A stretch of DNA of 64,000 bases from Fasciola hepatica (Eukaryota > Platyhelminthes > Trematoda > Plagiorchiida > Fasciolidae). The stretch's first letter is position 1, and every line of letters starts with the position of its first letter. The notes beneath the pieces are model-generated. The model made no database searches, was not told the DNA's origin, and saw only the letters and a program-made list of their open reading frames with translations. Location of the stretch: contig CANUEZ040000165.1 of the NCBI GenBank assembly GCA_948099385.1, forward strand, positions 12,501 to 76,500, written 5' to 3'. Of the stretch, positions 22,691-36,795 are shown in pieces. The translations under genes and the position numbers were made by a program.

Positions 22691-25600
22691 ATCAAGGTAA
22701 GAAATACTATACTTTCTTGAATTGTGATCTCATTCTTTTCTGTGCTGGTAAATCAAAAGAATTCGCTTTGCATTTGAACCACAAGAACTCAGAGTAACCT
22801 CTCGATGCTCTGCGTACGCGTCTTATGGGCTGAAACGGTTTTAATTTAGAGCGGTCCCTAAATAAGTACTCAGTTGTGCTCCTGAGTTAGGCGGAAGCTC
22901 TGTCCCTCCCGAAGAAGAAATTCCCCAGACTTTGATTTTACAGTGATAAATGACCGTGTAGTCCCTTCGATTCCGGGGTTCACCGGTCTTTGTATGCTGG
23001 CAACACTAAACAAGCAGACGGAACTCCTTCTTCTGATTTTATTAACTTCCACTTAAGTTTCAGTTTGGTCAACCTTGTTGCCGGCATCAGTCGAGGTGGA
23101 CTGTGTTTGCTGCTAGTGAGTCATAAGTTCAATATATCTTTATCACTCCTCTGCTTGTGCTTTGAAAAAGTAAAACACCAACAGATGGGTTTGCGGAGTG
23201 AACCTCGCAACTCCACCAGCCTTCTGTCTGTAGTCCAGTTTCAGCAAGTTACTAGGCGATTGAGGCATTAGTTAGTTGATGTAGAAACTTGAAATACGGT
23301 ACAGTTTGCACACAGGATTTTGGAGGATAATTACCTTAATTTCTCCCTTTTAAAGTTTTTGCGAAGATGCGATGAATCCATTGATTGCTTCTGTTATATT
23401 GTAAGGCTTCTCGTTCAAATTTCAAGTAGCCGCAGTCACCGAGGAACACGTGCAAGTCACAGCGAGCAGTAACCGCAACCAGTTGCGTAACCACGGTAAA
23501 CACGCTGGCATCCTTGGATACAGCATACAAAGATTCATTTGAATTTAACACTTAGACATTTACTGACTTCAAGTACACAGGGTAATGTGCTGCCTGAAGG
23601 ATCAAGGTATCTTACCGCATACATTTTCCGGGTCGAAGCTACTTTTTCCAAAATATACTTGCATTCTGACTTCAGTTTCTGAAACCAGACGGACAAAAAC
23701 ACGATAGAAACAATTGAGTCCTACCATACTTTTTTTGAATCAGCCCTCAATCGAGTAATTTCCCTAACCATATCGTTCACAGCACTCTCAATATAACACG
23801 ATGATAAATAGGACCAAAGTGACTATGCACAACGAAAAACGGATCATGAGTTCACTGCTTCCGCGTATCAGTCCTTTATGTTTCTAGCGATAAATATCAA
23901 ACACCAAGTTTATCGGTAGAATTACAATACCTCAGTCATTTTATTCATCAGATTATTCAAGGGGGAAGGACGAAAGAGAATGGTATGTCCAAAGCGAATG
24001 CAATTACAACAATTCATAACTGTCTACCAAAAAGGAAGAGGCCGTTTTGTCTGGAGCATTTTGTTGTGGTATTTTGATTCTATTTTCCACTGTTTTTCTA
24101 GGAAAAGCCTGGGCTATCGATTTTAGTTGCAACTTCTATCACACCAACCCTCTAACTTGAAACAAAAGACTAAGACTGCACGTAAGATGACAATGTACTG
24201 GTAATAATAAAGACCAGATACTTGAAGTAAAAATAGAATAACCTTGAAAGAGTCCATCCAGTAGGATTCTCGCTTCGTAGGGCCTGGTTGGTTGACTTTT
24301 TTCTTCTATTTTGTTTGGGCCGGGTTTTTTCAATGTGCACTCGGCCGAGTCAGCCAAATACGTGGGAGGCAGTGTGCGATTGGTTGGCCCTGCTTGACAC
24401 CTTCAACTCGACTAGTAGTTAGGCTTCACGGATATTTTCTCGACTCCATGGAAAATTAGACTAGACTATGTAGTTTATCTGATTGATTTGTTCCAAAGAA
24501 TTTCGTGTAATTTAAATTGTTTTAATGTTTTAGTATTACTTGAGGGGCTCACTGATTAAAACATCTGAGTACTTACAACAATTCCTCTAAATTTTCAGAT
24601 TGTACAACAAGTTATCCACCAGACCAAAAGTATCATAGCCGATTGTAACAAAGCTCACATGAAAATACCGATAAGTTAGTGAGCCATCATCTAACTTATA
24701 CTCAACATGAATATCACCGAGTGCATAATAAACATTTATGGATGATATCGTCAGCTACTTTCTGCTCAGTTCATATTTCGAGCTTAGAGGATTAATTAAG
24801 ATACGTCAGAGCATCGGGTAATGATATTAATTTGTTCAGAGATTCCTCTTGTTTATGTTGATTCTTTTCCGCGCTTTGGGTACCGGGATGGCGTGACCTG
24901 GATTACCAGTATCAAAGAGTCCGAGCAAAGTTAGCTAAAAATTACCAAGGTATGGAAATACGATTAATTTGATGAACAGGACCACATAAATTGTCATAGA
25001 TTATATTTCTATAGATGGAATAGCTCAATATCTTGGCAAAAGTCGTTTTGTTCGGCCAGCATAGTTTTCTTGATTGTGGCTGTATAAGAAGGTCTAGAAG
25101 AACTATCATAATTTGTAGATTTCATGTCGTGTGCCACTTAAAAATACCTCTTAATGATGAATGTCAAACGTACTGAAAAATGGAAATTTCGATTAGCATC
25201 AACGTAAGCCTTGGTTTCAAATTCGTTTGGGTGCACCGTGTTAATTACTTATACTGTTATCGCGAAATTAATAAAAGTCTACTGAAACTGATTTTCCGGC
25301 ATCTCAGTATAGGGGACCAAATCAGGATTGCAAAGGCTCATAAGTTTGAATCAGTTGGGTAGGATTTCGCCCAGTGTTTCACCGTGGATAAGAACACTAA
25401 TTATCGGATAAGCCACACGAAAATAACAGGCAAATATTCCAAAAGTTTAGCTTATCGAATAAATTAGACGATTGTATGCGCATAACGCTAAAAACCATTG
25501 TCAGCAATCTCCGTCTTTTATTCCGTTCAAGAATATTCCCAGCACTCCAACTCCCTGCTGGACATGAGGTAACGTCAGTTTTAGGTGCTGATAGTATCGC

Positions 25601-27400
25601 GTGACATGGAGGCTGCATAGCCCGCCCAACAAAAGGAGGCAGGTACTGATTTCATTTGGGGACTCAACTCATGAAGTCTGTTATTTCGGCCGTCGGTTTA
25701 TTCCTTCCATGAATGTTTGTAACACTGTGATGCGTGGAAGGCTCAGAAGAACGTCATTTCGCTTGGAAATTCCCATCAGAAAACCTATCCCGCCGGGTGT
25801 CAATATATCACACCAATGAACGTTATTGATTTGGATAGGAATAAAACTTGTTTAGCTCTGTTGGCGGACTTAAACTGGAAACTTCTCGAATGATTATAAA
25901 ATCATCACCGTTATGACTGAAAGAGTCCGCGAATTCAGTGAAAGGAAGTCAACTGCGTAGGTAAATATTTTTCCCGATAAAGTTTCGTGTTATGTTTCAT
26001 GGGAATTTCGTAGTTATATTCATGCGAAAAAAGATTTGTTTTTTCATTATTAGCTGTGGACGTGTAAATTTATGGCAAAACTTCGAGGCCCAGTTCACAC
26101 AATTAGTTCTTAAAACCGTGGCATAAGAGTAAAAGTTCGGTTCCGAAGAGGTAAGTCAAAGGGCTAACTACTCACTGACCATTGCAGTCAAAAGTGTAAA
26201 GTGATATAATGTACACGAAAAACATTATTTCATCACCACCATCTTGAAGAGACTGTGAAACATCCCGGGAACTAAAGGCAGCCAAAAGTTTTACACTATG
26301 TATGATCATTTTATCCCCAATAATGTTTCCGTTAATTCGTATTAAAAAATCTTGTTTCGCCTCCCCTGAGAGGCCCATATTCCGTCATAGTTTTGGTGGG
26401 GTGGTAGTGAGGAAAATAGGGTTTAGTCCGCATTTAGAACATATTTTTGTCACCGCATACAAGTAGGCCATAAGGGTTATTGTTTCTGGGCTCTAGACAC
26501 TACTTGCTAGTTACGACAGATGTAAAATTATGCAATTCCGTGATAATGCTATCATGTACGATAACAAAAGGTGCTTATTAAAGCACCTTGTGCATCAGTT
26601 TCGACGATACATGTACTTTTACTCTGCTCAAACTAAGAATAAACGGAAGGAATAGAAATAAGCTTTGCAACTTGGCGGTAAAAAGCGAACGTTTTCTTGC
26701 ACACCTTCGTCTACTACCATGCGTTTTGCGATATCGGCGGAGTTTCTTCGGGATAACTGTCAGGTGCATAACTGTTCGGTCAGATTCTTGGAGCCCCACA
26801 TCAGCGTATGCAAATTACTCCAGATTCGTTCCAAGTACCAATGCAGTACGTTGTATTCTCACAGAGACGTTATCTTTTAGCACTCAAATCAAGCACAAGA
26901 CAAGCTGCACCGAACTCTCTTCATGAATGCATTGTTGGGTATATGAATGATGCTCCTTACTGACGGTGTGCTAACGAATCGTGTGACTTGTGGACAAGCA
27001 AATGTAACAGATCGTCTCAGTTCACTCAAGTACTTATCAATATGCTAAACTGGGTGTGAGAAGTTAACAGCTCTGGATCTAGACAACGGAGTAGCTTTAC
27101 AGTTGTGAAAGTTTTGTGCAGTACGAAGTGGTTTTAGTGTTACAAAAAGTATTCTGTCGCAATAAGAGACTCGGCAATCCTCAAAATAACCGAAAGTATG
27201 AATGTATAACAAACAATTTCCACAAAAATACCGTCGGATGTATCCTAGAGATTATGGTTCTATTCTGTACCATGATTTTTTTATGGAATGGTAATGTGTA
27301 CACTTCCCGGGAGGTTTTCTACAATTTTCAGCTCTAGCTACTAGGAGAAAAACAACCAGAACAAAGTACGTTTGTATCACTGCTTTCCTTCATGAATCAA
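22691..27400. other. No recognisable gene
   Basis: Short frames only (for example 22990-23271, 23336-23551, 24139-24357, 26588-26926). None contains a domain I recognise or ends at convincing splice sites. A perfect small hairpin, AAGGTGCTT-ATTA-AAGCACCTT, lies near 26567-26588. Confidence 0.5.
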
Positions 27401-30400
27401 TCAATAAAGCAAGAAGAAGAGCCAACTTGATAGACCGAATTCAACCTTTTCGATTTATCCTATCGGTTTCGTACAAACTTTCATGTGAAACCTAACTCGG
27501 AGCTAACGTTTATGAGAACAAAAAGAAAACTACCCGTTTTAGAGCCATTCTTGGAAATTATTTTGAGAAGTACCTTCCAAAATGAGCTCAAATATGCTTT
27601 TGAAAGTTTGAGTGGATGCTGCACAGTAAAGAATACACTGTGAAACCATAATTGCAATTTGCTTATAGTTCTCTGTGAACTAGACGCAGCCAAACTCGAG
27701 AAGAATGACATTATGGCCACTATTCATAATACTGGAAGTAGGTATTATACAACAGTTTGCCATGAGTTCCTTAGAAACACACGGCTGGTGTTGTGGCCAT
27801 TGCTGCTCATCAATTATGCATCCTCGTTCTGGTCTAGATTCGGGCATGGGGCACAATGTTTATCATCTATATTCCCTATTGCGTTCACCGTTTGACCGAT
27901 TAGTTCAGTACCTCCGGTTTTTCAAAATATATTGTGACGTAGTGGACTGATGACGAACTACTGATAGCGAGCTTGTTTGCCAGTCTAAGTCCTCTCGATG
28001 TGTTTATAAGGAAGTTTTGGAAAACACGGAGAATACCAGAGGATACAATTTTACAAGTTTGTTCTTATAAACAAAATTTGTCTATCATTTATTCAATGAT
28101 TCATCCCTTAGAAACTGATTCAGTTATCTCTAAAATTGGGTTCAGCATCGTTATTGGAGTCACAACTATTTTACCAAACTGCAGACTTCTATTTTCCATC
28201 TCCTTACAGGCATTTGCTACCGAGTACGCAGTTAATAAAGTGTCCCTAATCCCAAAGATCTTCCTACGTCTACTGTACACCAAACTCACTGCCCCAAGGG
28301 GTTTACCTATTATACTGCGTACAAAGTACTGCTTTGGGCAGAAGTGCGTGTATTGGTCTTATCAGCTGCGAGATAATTGCTGATTGCAGGCCTCTAAATG
28401 ACACCTACTTGAGGTTCACGTTTAATTGTACACGTGGGATGGGACAGTAATGGTTATACCACTGTCATGGTTGCTTTTGAAAAAATACTATACCTAGAGC
28501 ATATATCCTTTTTGTCTTATTCTTTCCATAACGCGCTTGAACTGATTTGTGTATTTGTATGTGTGCCTCAAGGCTGTGGTTTTCCGTATGTTTGAACATG
28601 GCGCACCTTTGGAGAATAAAGGTCGAAGTATGCTACTGGATTTCGGTCGGCAACTGACTGTATATATCAAGACTTGACGCGTCTTAAAATGCAAATTTCC
28701 ACGGTAAGACAAACAATCTGGTCGTCTTTTGGAAGAACCAATCTACTTAACGCAGTTTCGATAAGATCAAGGAGAATTTATGACTGGAGCTCCAAGGCCT
28801 CCAGTATAAAGCAAGACGGAATCAAATTGTGAACTTAGCTGAGTATTTGAAGATGTTGCTGTTATCTTTCTAGATGCTACTGCGTCATCATATTCAATAG
28901 CAATTTTTACTCTGGAATCAAGGTCTGAGGCGCTTTCCGACATTGTGTTCTGAAACTCTCTGCTCTCTGACAAAATGTCCTTCTGGTGCTGTAGTCGTCG
29001 ATGCTTCCTTTGGCATCCTTCCCTCTCAGCACAATATTATACCCAGATTGAACACATTGCTTTAAGCTGTCATTCGCATAACTGAGTACATGACTGCAAA
29101 TCATAGCTGACTAACTACGTTGACTTAAACCAGACTTCAGTGAGTGCCAAGCTATCTAGGAGCATAAATGGTATAAAAATCTGAAGCTGTATTACCGTCC
29201 AGACTAACGGCGATCAAACCACTTTCGGAATTCTACTGGCCGAAAAGCTAGGATCTATCTCACAAGCCGACATCTGGCAATGTCTTACGCACATCAAGAA
29301 TGCACTGCCTTCATTTAACATCCTATAGAAATCGGTAATGAGCCGTTTTGAAATACAGCCTCTCTCCTCTTATAAGCATACCCGATGATCGGAAACCGTG
29401 GTAAGCTAGATAAAGTAATTTTCAAGATTAGACGTGATCTCAGCACCTGTGTACATGGTAATCGCATAAATCAGCGGTCATGAAAGATGCAGTGTACAAC
29501 AGTCGCAGGTTGCTCTCGCAAGGTGTTCCACCTCGCCGCTGTTTTCAGTCTGCAACATGCAACAACAATAAAACTGACCTGTAAAGCTGGCGGTATGACC
29601 AGTCTCAATCAACGACGGCATCTGCTATACCGATCTGATTACCTTCAAAGCTGACTGCGACATCAGTTCATCACACACTGGGGGTTATGAGTCCATCACT
29701 CCTTAAACAGTTTTTGACTAGATCCAGCCAAGTGCGCCCATTCACCCCATTAACATTCGTGCTGATGATATTAGGATGCTCGCTTATGCTGCTGGGTGAA
29801 ACCACACTTTTTGATGAGGCTGGAAAGCGAGTATGTCCCTGGGCGTCTCCCAATTTTATTCGATGGTACATCGGTCCTGGGATTGAAAGCACTGCCTACT
29901 TTTGAACTAACTAGTAACACCTCAGGCAACGGCGAGTAAGACAGCTCATTTTCTAGAAGCTGATTATGTAATGTTCTAACAACAAAGGCCGTGTGGTGGA
30001 TTAACTCAAGAAGATGAAATCTGGTGGTGATCCGGTATTTCCGAAACGAACAGCACTGCCTTACGGCCACCGGGACAGTCCTGAATGCGTTTACTAAAAT
30101 AGAACGTGACCTTATTTAATACCTGCCTTGAAAAAGGTTACTTGCGGTAACTGAAACATCAGCTAAATGAAATTTCTACTGACTACTCTGTTTTTAGCGG
30201 TAACTTATTTTAAAAATGTGACCTTATTCACATGGCAATTTTTATTTTGGTTGTGATGACGTACGATGGTACGATACCTCGTTTTTCCCGTGCTTGCAAA
30301 CTGGTTCTGATATCAGCTAATCTTAAATTATTGCCTGATTTGAAATTGTTACCAGAAACACTTCCGTTAATTTGACGAAATGTGATGCGTGCCTCTTAAA

Positions 30401-31565
30401 AAGAAAAGCCCATCCATGCTGTTCAAATCAAGAAGACGGAGGTGATTGGTATCATGTCTCGATTCCAGTAACACCGCACTCTCCTGTAGCAACGAACATT
30501 GGACGGTTGAGATTACAGATGTGAATGACGCATCCACGCATCGATGGTATCTTAGTCAGATCTACTTCACAATGACGACCGAGGATACCAACTAAAGCCA
30601 AGTTATTGCCCATAGCCTATCGGCGGGGGTAGCAGCCGGAGAGCCCCAATCGCACAAAACAGTTGAGTCACGTTGTCGGGGAATGCTTAAGGGAGGAACG
30701 AAGTAGTGAGCTTCAGTCAACTAGACAACTTACGATACAGCTTAGCTATCATATAAAATGAGAAGCATCAGCTTACTAGGACAATTGCGATCAGATACCA
30801 CGAAATTCATATGGGAATGGTCTTCATGGGATCTAACAACTAGTAGTCTTGATCTTACCTTCACATACCAATAAGATACACATCAAATTTAACGTGCTTT
30901 TCTGCAACCTTGTTCTCCCTATTACCTTGGCGTGCGTAGTTTTTCTTGAGCGATATTTCCTCAAGTTTTCTAATAAAGTATGACCCCTCAACAAAGGAAA
31001 CACCGCACTTAGGGACATTCTGGTCTCCTGTGACAGTGTTCCTGACTGAGAGGTTTTACTGTATTTCAAACATCACCGTGACCGAGGGATAATGTTTCAG
31101 AAGGGGCACTCATCTTCGCCCCTCCCCGTTAGGTCTGAGGGTGTTCACGAGGGAATCATATACCACAGTTCCTACTAGTATTTAACTAGACCTATATCCC
31201 ACATTGTTGCTAACCGCCAACAAGCCTCAATGCTTGATCTCTCATACGAAAGTGCGACAACCATATTCTTTACATTCCCATGACCATCATCTATTTGCTT
31301 TTGGTCAAGTATGCCGGGTGCATATCTCACGTTGTAGAATAAATGATTTGCGAGCAGTCTCGGCTTATGTATGAGTCCCTGGAGACGACTCAATATGATT
31401 ACCTCTGTAAGAGATTGACTGTAAGCTTCCAACTCAAGGCAAAGCACATCACCTATTTTTCCGATCGGATCAATTCACGTTACGGAGAATTATGTGCATA
31501 ATAGAAAGGCAGTAGAACAATTATGTGAAGGCATATACTGACGCATCAACAGATAGCCTAATTTT
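27401..31565. other. No recognisable gene
   Basis: The longest frames are 27973-28383 (+, 136 residues, hydrophobic, no motif) and 29771-30070 (-, 99 residues). Neither can be assigned. No paired repeats were found by eye. Confidence 0.5.
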
Positions 31566-31960
31566 GTGAGCAGACAGCACGTCATTATCTGCCCTAGAAC
31601 CGACAGCAGACGAAGCGTGTCGACGACCCAATCAGATCGCGACGAAAAGGAACGAAATCATTCGATCAGCCGCGAACAATCGCCCTCACGGAACCGAGCG
31701 AAACGAGCCAATCAGCGGCCTAGAGTTGTTTCAATCGAACGGAACGAAAATCAGCCAATCGGAGAAGAAACCAAAAGAGTCAGTCAGAAGATTCCGTTAT
31801 GGGAAAAGTTCTGGTTCAGTGCGTTCCGTACTATGGTTCTGACTGCGGTCACCTACTACACAAAAACTGCTTGTTTTGTAAAGTGTAGACGGTTCGAAGG
31901 CAGAAGAGTCCTTTACCCAGAGCTACCAATAAGGAGCAGAAGAAACTCAGTATACACACA
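31566..31960 (+). repeat. LTR-like or promoter-like element with three CCAAT boxes
   Basis: CpG-rich against an AT-rich background. CCAATCAG or CCAATCGG occurs at 31628, 31708 and 31755. The right part (about 31850-31930) resembles 39625-39700, sharing the framework TGTAAA...GTT(C/T)GAAG(G/C)CAGAAG(A/T)GTC...GAGCTA. That layout of CCAAT boxes, then an AT-rich site and a conserved block, fits an LTR. A 148-residue frame (31566-32012) runs through it but is Arg/Ser-rich and has no domain. Confidence 0.5.
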
Positions 31961-32609
31961 ATTCATAGAAATACTTGCAAATCATGATCATATATTGTTC
32001 AGTCACATCTGAAAACGGGTTGCACCAAAATATGATGGGATGATACATTTACACTTAGGCGAGACAACTTGGGAGGGGTTGCCCACAGTAAAGAAAGACG
32101 TGGGCACCATAAACCTTTGCCGGGTCGTTGCAATTCCCAAATAGACAGATACGTTAAGAAAAATCGACTATCCCATAGATATAGGTTCGAGTTAGGATGA
32201 TTCTCAAGTGTAACCAGGTGACGGGATGGAGACTGTGATTGTATCAGTTGACAACCTACTACTCCCGTTGTCACAAGCATAACAATCTTTGAGTATGATA
32301 AAGTATCCATGCATATCCTTATTACTGTTGCTATTAAAAGAATACAATTTCCCATTTATGGTGTTGAAATGGAGGACCATTTTACCGCATACTCATAGCT
32401 TTCTTTTGAACTACAATTCCTTAGTCCACGAACGCGAAGTTTTTCCATCGAAGTGGAACGTTGATGCTGCAAAGTTAGGATGTGACAAGTCTTCTAGATT
32501 TTGACACTGATTTGATTTTTTCTATTAACTAGTGCGAAGTCTTGGTCAAATAACTTTTATGTTGTTACTGACAAGTTCACTTGCATTTTTCGTCTTCAGA
32601 TACTCAAGC
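31961..32609. other. No recognisable gene
   Basis: Includes a 118-residue minus frame (31999-32355) without motifs. Confidence 0.5.
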
Positions 32610-32676
32610 CTGGATCTAGAATCGGACTAGCAACCTTCAGCTTACTGAGCAGTTGCTCTTCCAAGTGAGCTATGGC
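32610..32676 (-). repeat. tRNA-like sequence (pseudo-tRNA or SINE head)
   Basis: The minus strand reads like a tRNA: D arm TAGCTCACTTGGAAGAGC with a 4-bp GCTC/GAGC stem, then an anticodon-arm-like segment, then T arm CTAG-TCCGATT-CTAG. The B box has one departure from GTTCGATTC. No acceptor-stem pairing is visible and the anticodon stem is poor, so a functional tRNA is unlikely. No SINE tail was identified. Confidence 0.55.
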
Positions 32677-33113
32677 GAAACGGGTAATTGGACGATAATA
32701 ACACGAGCGAATATGCAATTATGCGTAGCCGCTTACACTATGATAAAGAGCAAATAGCCTCACTGGATTACTCTCTTAGATGACCTCCCAAATGCACACG
32801 ACTGAATGAGATCAAAATGCCATTTTTGATGTATAAATATATGTAGAACTGGCTGGTGGCACGAAGAGCCAGAACGATATGGATATTTGGTATATATTCT
32901 TTCAGACCCAAATCTTCGTTGGCTACTCAGGGATACCAATGTGTATTGAGCCCAACAATGCACTGGTTGGGGTTTGACGGTATTTTCCCCCAGTTACTGA
33001 AATATTTGTTCTGAACTCGTTTCACATACCTTTTTCCAAACACAGCTTGCATGAGTTGTTATGTCCTGAATTCGGTTAGCATAAGGAAGGCATGCCCGTA
33101 ATAATGAACGTAG

Positions 33114-33470
33114 TCAGCAGCGTCGTACGGTAAGCGCAAGCGCAGGCGCAAGTAAGCAAGCGGAAACAAACGAGTAAACAATTGCGTGAGTCAACGTTCT
33201 ATGCAAGCGAAAGTGTAAGCCAATGGTACAATCGGAATAAGTCACGCAAGGTCGTTCGACACGTGACACTATCTGATTGGTCAGTGCCGTCCGGGATGAA
33301 GTGTGGGTAACGTCAACTATGTGTACGACTGCCGCCGGGTGACCATGAATGCAAGGGATCTGGATCAAGTGTGCATAGTGTGCGCGTGCGTGCGAAGATG
33401 CCTGACTGTGCACATGACCGTTCGTGCCGAACACAACGCGAGCATTGATCGGTTAGTCCACCAAGTAAGC
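33114..33470. other. CpG-rich island, function unknown
   Basis: CG dinucleotides are far more frequent here than in neighbouring sequence, including GCGTGCGTGCG, GCGCAAGCGCAGGCGCAAG and a CGACACGTGAC site, plus GATTGGT (reverse CCAAT). A 106-residue minus frame (33114-33434) is probably a by-product of the composition. It could be an LTR or a promoter; no partner copy was found. Confidence 0.4.
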
Positions 33471-36400
33471 CATAACTATTTGATACCTAAAAACTTGGCC
33501 TAATCGAGATTCCTGCTCTTATTTTACCTGAAATATAGCCAGAACCTAGTACACAAGGAATAAGCTTCAAATCAGCGGCGCCGTAAAGTGTATCGACTCA
33601 CCTCATTCTGCTGATTACGTTGGTCTGGTATGTGAGAGATAGAACTGATGTGTTGCCAATGGAATGGAGCGAAGAGAGATAAAAATTAGACCAATTTGGA
33701 ATTGTATCGTAGTCTACGATTATTTGGCTATTTTTTGAATAGGATCAGGTTGATGTGGGGCAACACGAAGTTGCAGTATATGTTTGCTTGAATAAGGTAA
33801 ACTGCGTGCAACTGATTGTCCCAATCATGATTTATTGGTATAAACTGCGAGAGTGAAGTCCCAGCTAATGAGGATACATCCTATAAATATACCTTAATCT
33901 AGCTGTTAGGAGGGAAACGGCTATCCAGTTAAGAAACTGTCTGACTAATAACATTCTTCGTTGCATGTGCAACGTATATCCTGTCAAAAATTGTTACTTT
34001 GGCTGAAACGGTTGGTACTTCGTTGGCGTTGACTACATGGTCTAGACTACGGATAGGCATTCCTGGAACAGACAGCCAGGCTTGATCCCCGATGGTCGTA
34101 CCGACCAGACCATTCATCTTTTGAACCAATCAGGTAGTGGTGGCTAGCAGTATTTCAACAAAGCAGCTTTGCTCAGATTTTAAATTCGTTTGAATCCATT
34201 GGTACGATAAGCCGCGATCACCATTGTTTTGACTAAAGGACACACACGGCTTTAAGGTAATAGACTCATAGAACCGCATAGTTTGAACCAAACTGGATCG
34301 CAGTTGAAAGCGAGAAAACATCTCGGACCTTACCCTTTGGAGTAATTTATTTATACACCCCTAAATTATAAAGATGGGTGCCCGCGTTAGGAGCATTTTC
34401 TGTTCTTTAGGAGAATCTCACTAGGGACTACGCTTGATAAGGATTGTATGATAATGGTAATAATAGTGATTAATCTGACAATATTCATTGATGCCCTGGC
34501 AAGTCTGTTTTATCAACGGAAATTTTAAGTTATCATAATTTCGAAAGTCTTACATTATTCTTTTTGTGAAATAGTCAGTCCTGTGTAATAAAACAGCAGA
34601 TCTAAGTACCAAAGACCAAATTCAACCTACAGCTGCTTGAGTGACCGCCTTTTTAATTTCCGAACATAGCGCCACTAATAAATGATAGACAAGCTAAAAA
34701 AATAACTATTGATAATTAAGATCATCCTCATTATCAAAATGATCCAGTGGTTTTAAAATTTAATTTCAGACCATGGAATTTGCATGATTTTATTTCGCCG
34801 TTCCTGTCAGCCACCATTACCATGTGACAATCGTTTTGGTTTCTTCAAAATGAACCAAATTTGTCAGAAAAAATGGCATTGTAAAGGTTTTATTCAAATT
34901 TACAACAAATAGTTACAGTCAAACACTAAATTTAGTCTTTTGAACCTTTCTAAAAGCACCGTTGTAGGTTTTTCGGAGCACAGATATGAAGACGGATATC
35001 AAAACACGGATATCTCACTAAAGATAAAAGGATTTTGACCAACTAGCACAATAGAAAATCTCCTGACATTATGAACCACGTTAGACGTAATCAAATATCA
35101 GAAGAGAAAACAGCGCGCATACCAGGAAATCTAACTCTTTATTTCGTAAGTTTTGTTTACCTAATCTGCCCGGTGGTGGTAAAACGGTCATCCTGGTGGG
35201 CATATGAACCCTCCATCAGAGATTTGAACCTTGCGACTACCACCGATCCTTTTTCCCAATCGGCTGCGAAATTATTTATCAAACCACTGTTACATAATTA
35301 AAGGGAAGTAATCAAACCAACAAAATTAGAGCAACACGATATTCGTTGTGCGTGCACGTAGTCACTTATTCCATGCAGTTAAATTTTCTACCCATTCAGG
35401 TTTAAACATACCAGGTAGTCTAAAACTATACTGATTTATTCGTGGGGTGAACAGTGGGCCATTGGAGGCTTCTTAGATAGGTTGGAGTTTCTAGTAACGA
35501 AATTCATAATCCCATGAAATCATGAACCGAAGTGATGTGTCATGTGACTCACTCCAATCCCAATGCGCAGGTTCTCATCAATGCACAACAAGCTTGTAGA
35601 GCCTGTATCGACTTTTACGCCGTGCATGGCTGCCTCGGTTCGGACGTTCTGCCCTGCTGTGCCGTCCACGCGTATCGATCCGAACTCAACTGATTCTACT
35701 GATGCACACACACTCACGTATGGTCCTTACGTGTACTGGTTTAATGGTCCACTTTTATAATGCACGTGTTTGCAGTCACATCATGTCTTCCTTTTCCGCT
35801 GCAAGCCTTCTCTGGGGTGTTGGTTTCCCTTGACGTTTGTTCTCGGTAGTTAACTGTTATCCATTTTCTATTATTATTGATATTAATATTATTGTTACTG
35901 TTATCCTCAGGGCAAAGATCCTGGAGTCAGGCTAGCTGTCAACACTACGGATATACCCTAAACATGGTCAATAATCCTACACTAAGATTAAACTGCTGCA
36001 TTTCTATCATCGGAATTTAGCTCTGGAAAACCTTCCACTGTTTAGAGTCTCTTCGTTTCTTGTTACCCCCTGATTACAACGTAGCCTCAAACATTTCACT
36101 TTATTATATTCTGCAAAAGAAATTACCAGCCCCATCCTCAACATCTACCACTCCATGGAAACGGTATACTTCCACTCCGGAAGAGTGCTCTCACCCTGCA
36201 TAAAGCCGTTAGGCAGGAGGAAGAAATTAGTGTCTAAAAAGCCAAACACATTTGAGGATCGCAGACAGCAAAGACTAAGATCAAAAGTCTGGACCACATC
36301 TTCTCCAAACAGTTTCTGTATTTCTTAATAGCTAAACGCATAGGCAGGCCATGAATCTATTCTGCCGTCAGGGGAAAAGTCTTTCTCTGACGACTCGCAT

Positions 36401-36795
36401 GCTGACCATAAGATTTCCCAATTCCTTCGTTATTCGAAGTATCTACTCCTAGTCTCTCAATGTGGTGACAGTTCTGAACTTGGACAAATTTCAATAGGGA
36501 GGTTTCCAAGCTCCCCAAGCCAACCAAGTTTGCCAAATCATCTGAATTAGAGGTTTTTTCCTCTTCAGCATTTCAGCACGTGGATGGATCACTTTGTGAA
36601 TTGAAGATTCCCTTTATTGAGAGTTCACATTATTCATTTTTTTATTCTTGACTGCCAAAGTCCTGCACAATCCTGTCCATACGCAAAGAGTTATGTAACC
36701 CAACGTGAACCAGAAAATTCAGCCCAATAGTACACTCCTTATCGGTAGTGAGACTAGTAGAAAGTGACGTGCTCCAACACCTTTAAAAACGCATT
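33471..36795. other. No recognisable gene
   Basis: Mostly AT-rich. A minus frame at 35520-35717 has VDTGSTSLL, resembling the retroviral-type aspartic protease site, but too little else to call. Around 35165-35245 a weak tRNA-like pattern was seen and not accepted. Confidence 0.45.

Noticed and set aside
26567..26588. Perfect 9-bp hairpin, considered as a histone-type 3' end
   Set aside because: Sequence does not match the histone stem-loop consensus and no histone frame is nearby.
27973..28383. 136-residue plus frame
   Set aside because: Longest frame in its area, but no domain, no splice context, and within length expected by chance for AT-rich DNA of this size.
31566..32012. 148-residue Arg/Ser-rich frame
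   Set aside because: Sits in a CpG-rich LTR-like block; composition and a repeat relative at 39.5 kb argue against a gene.
35165..35245. tRNA-like pattern near GGTGGTGGTAAAACGG
   Set aside because: Neither A nor B box fits well enough.
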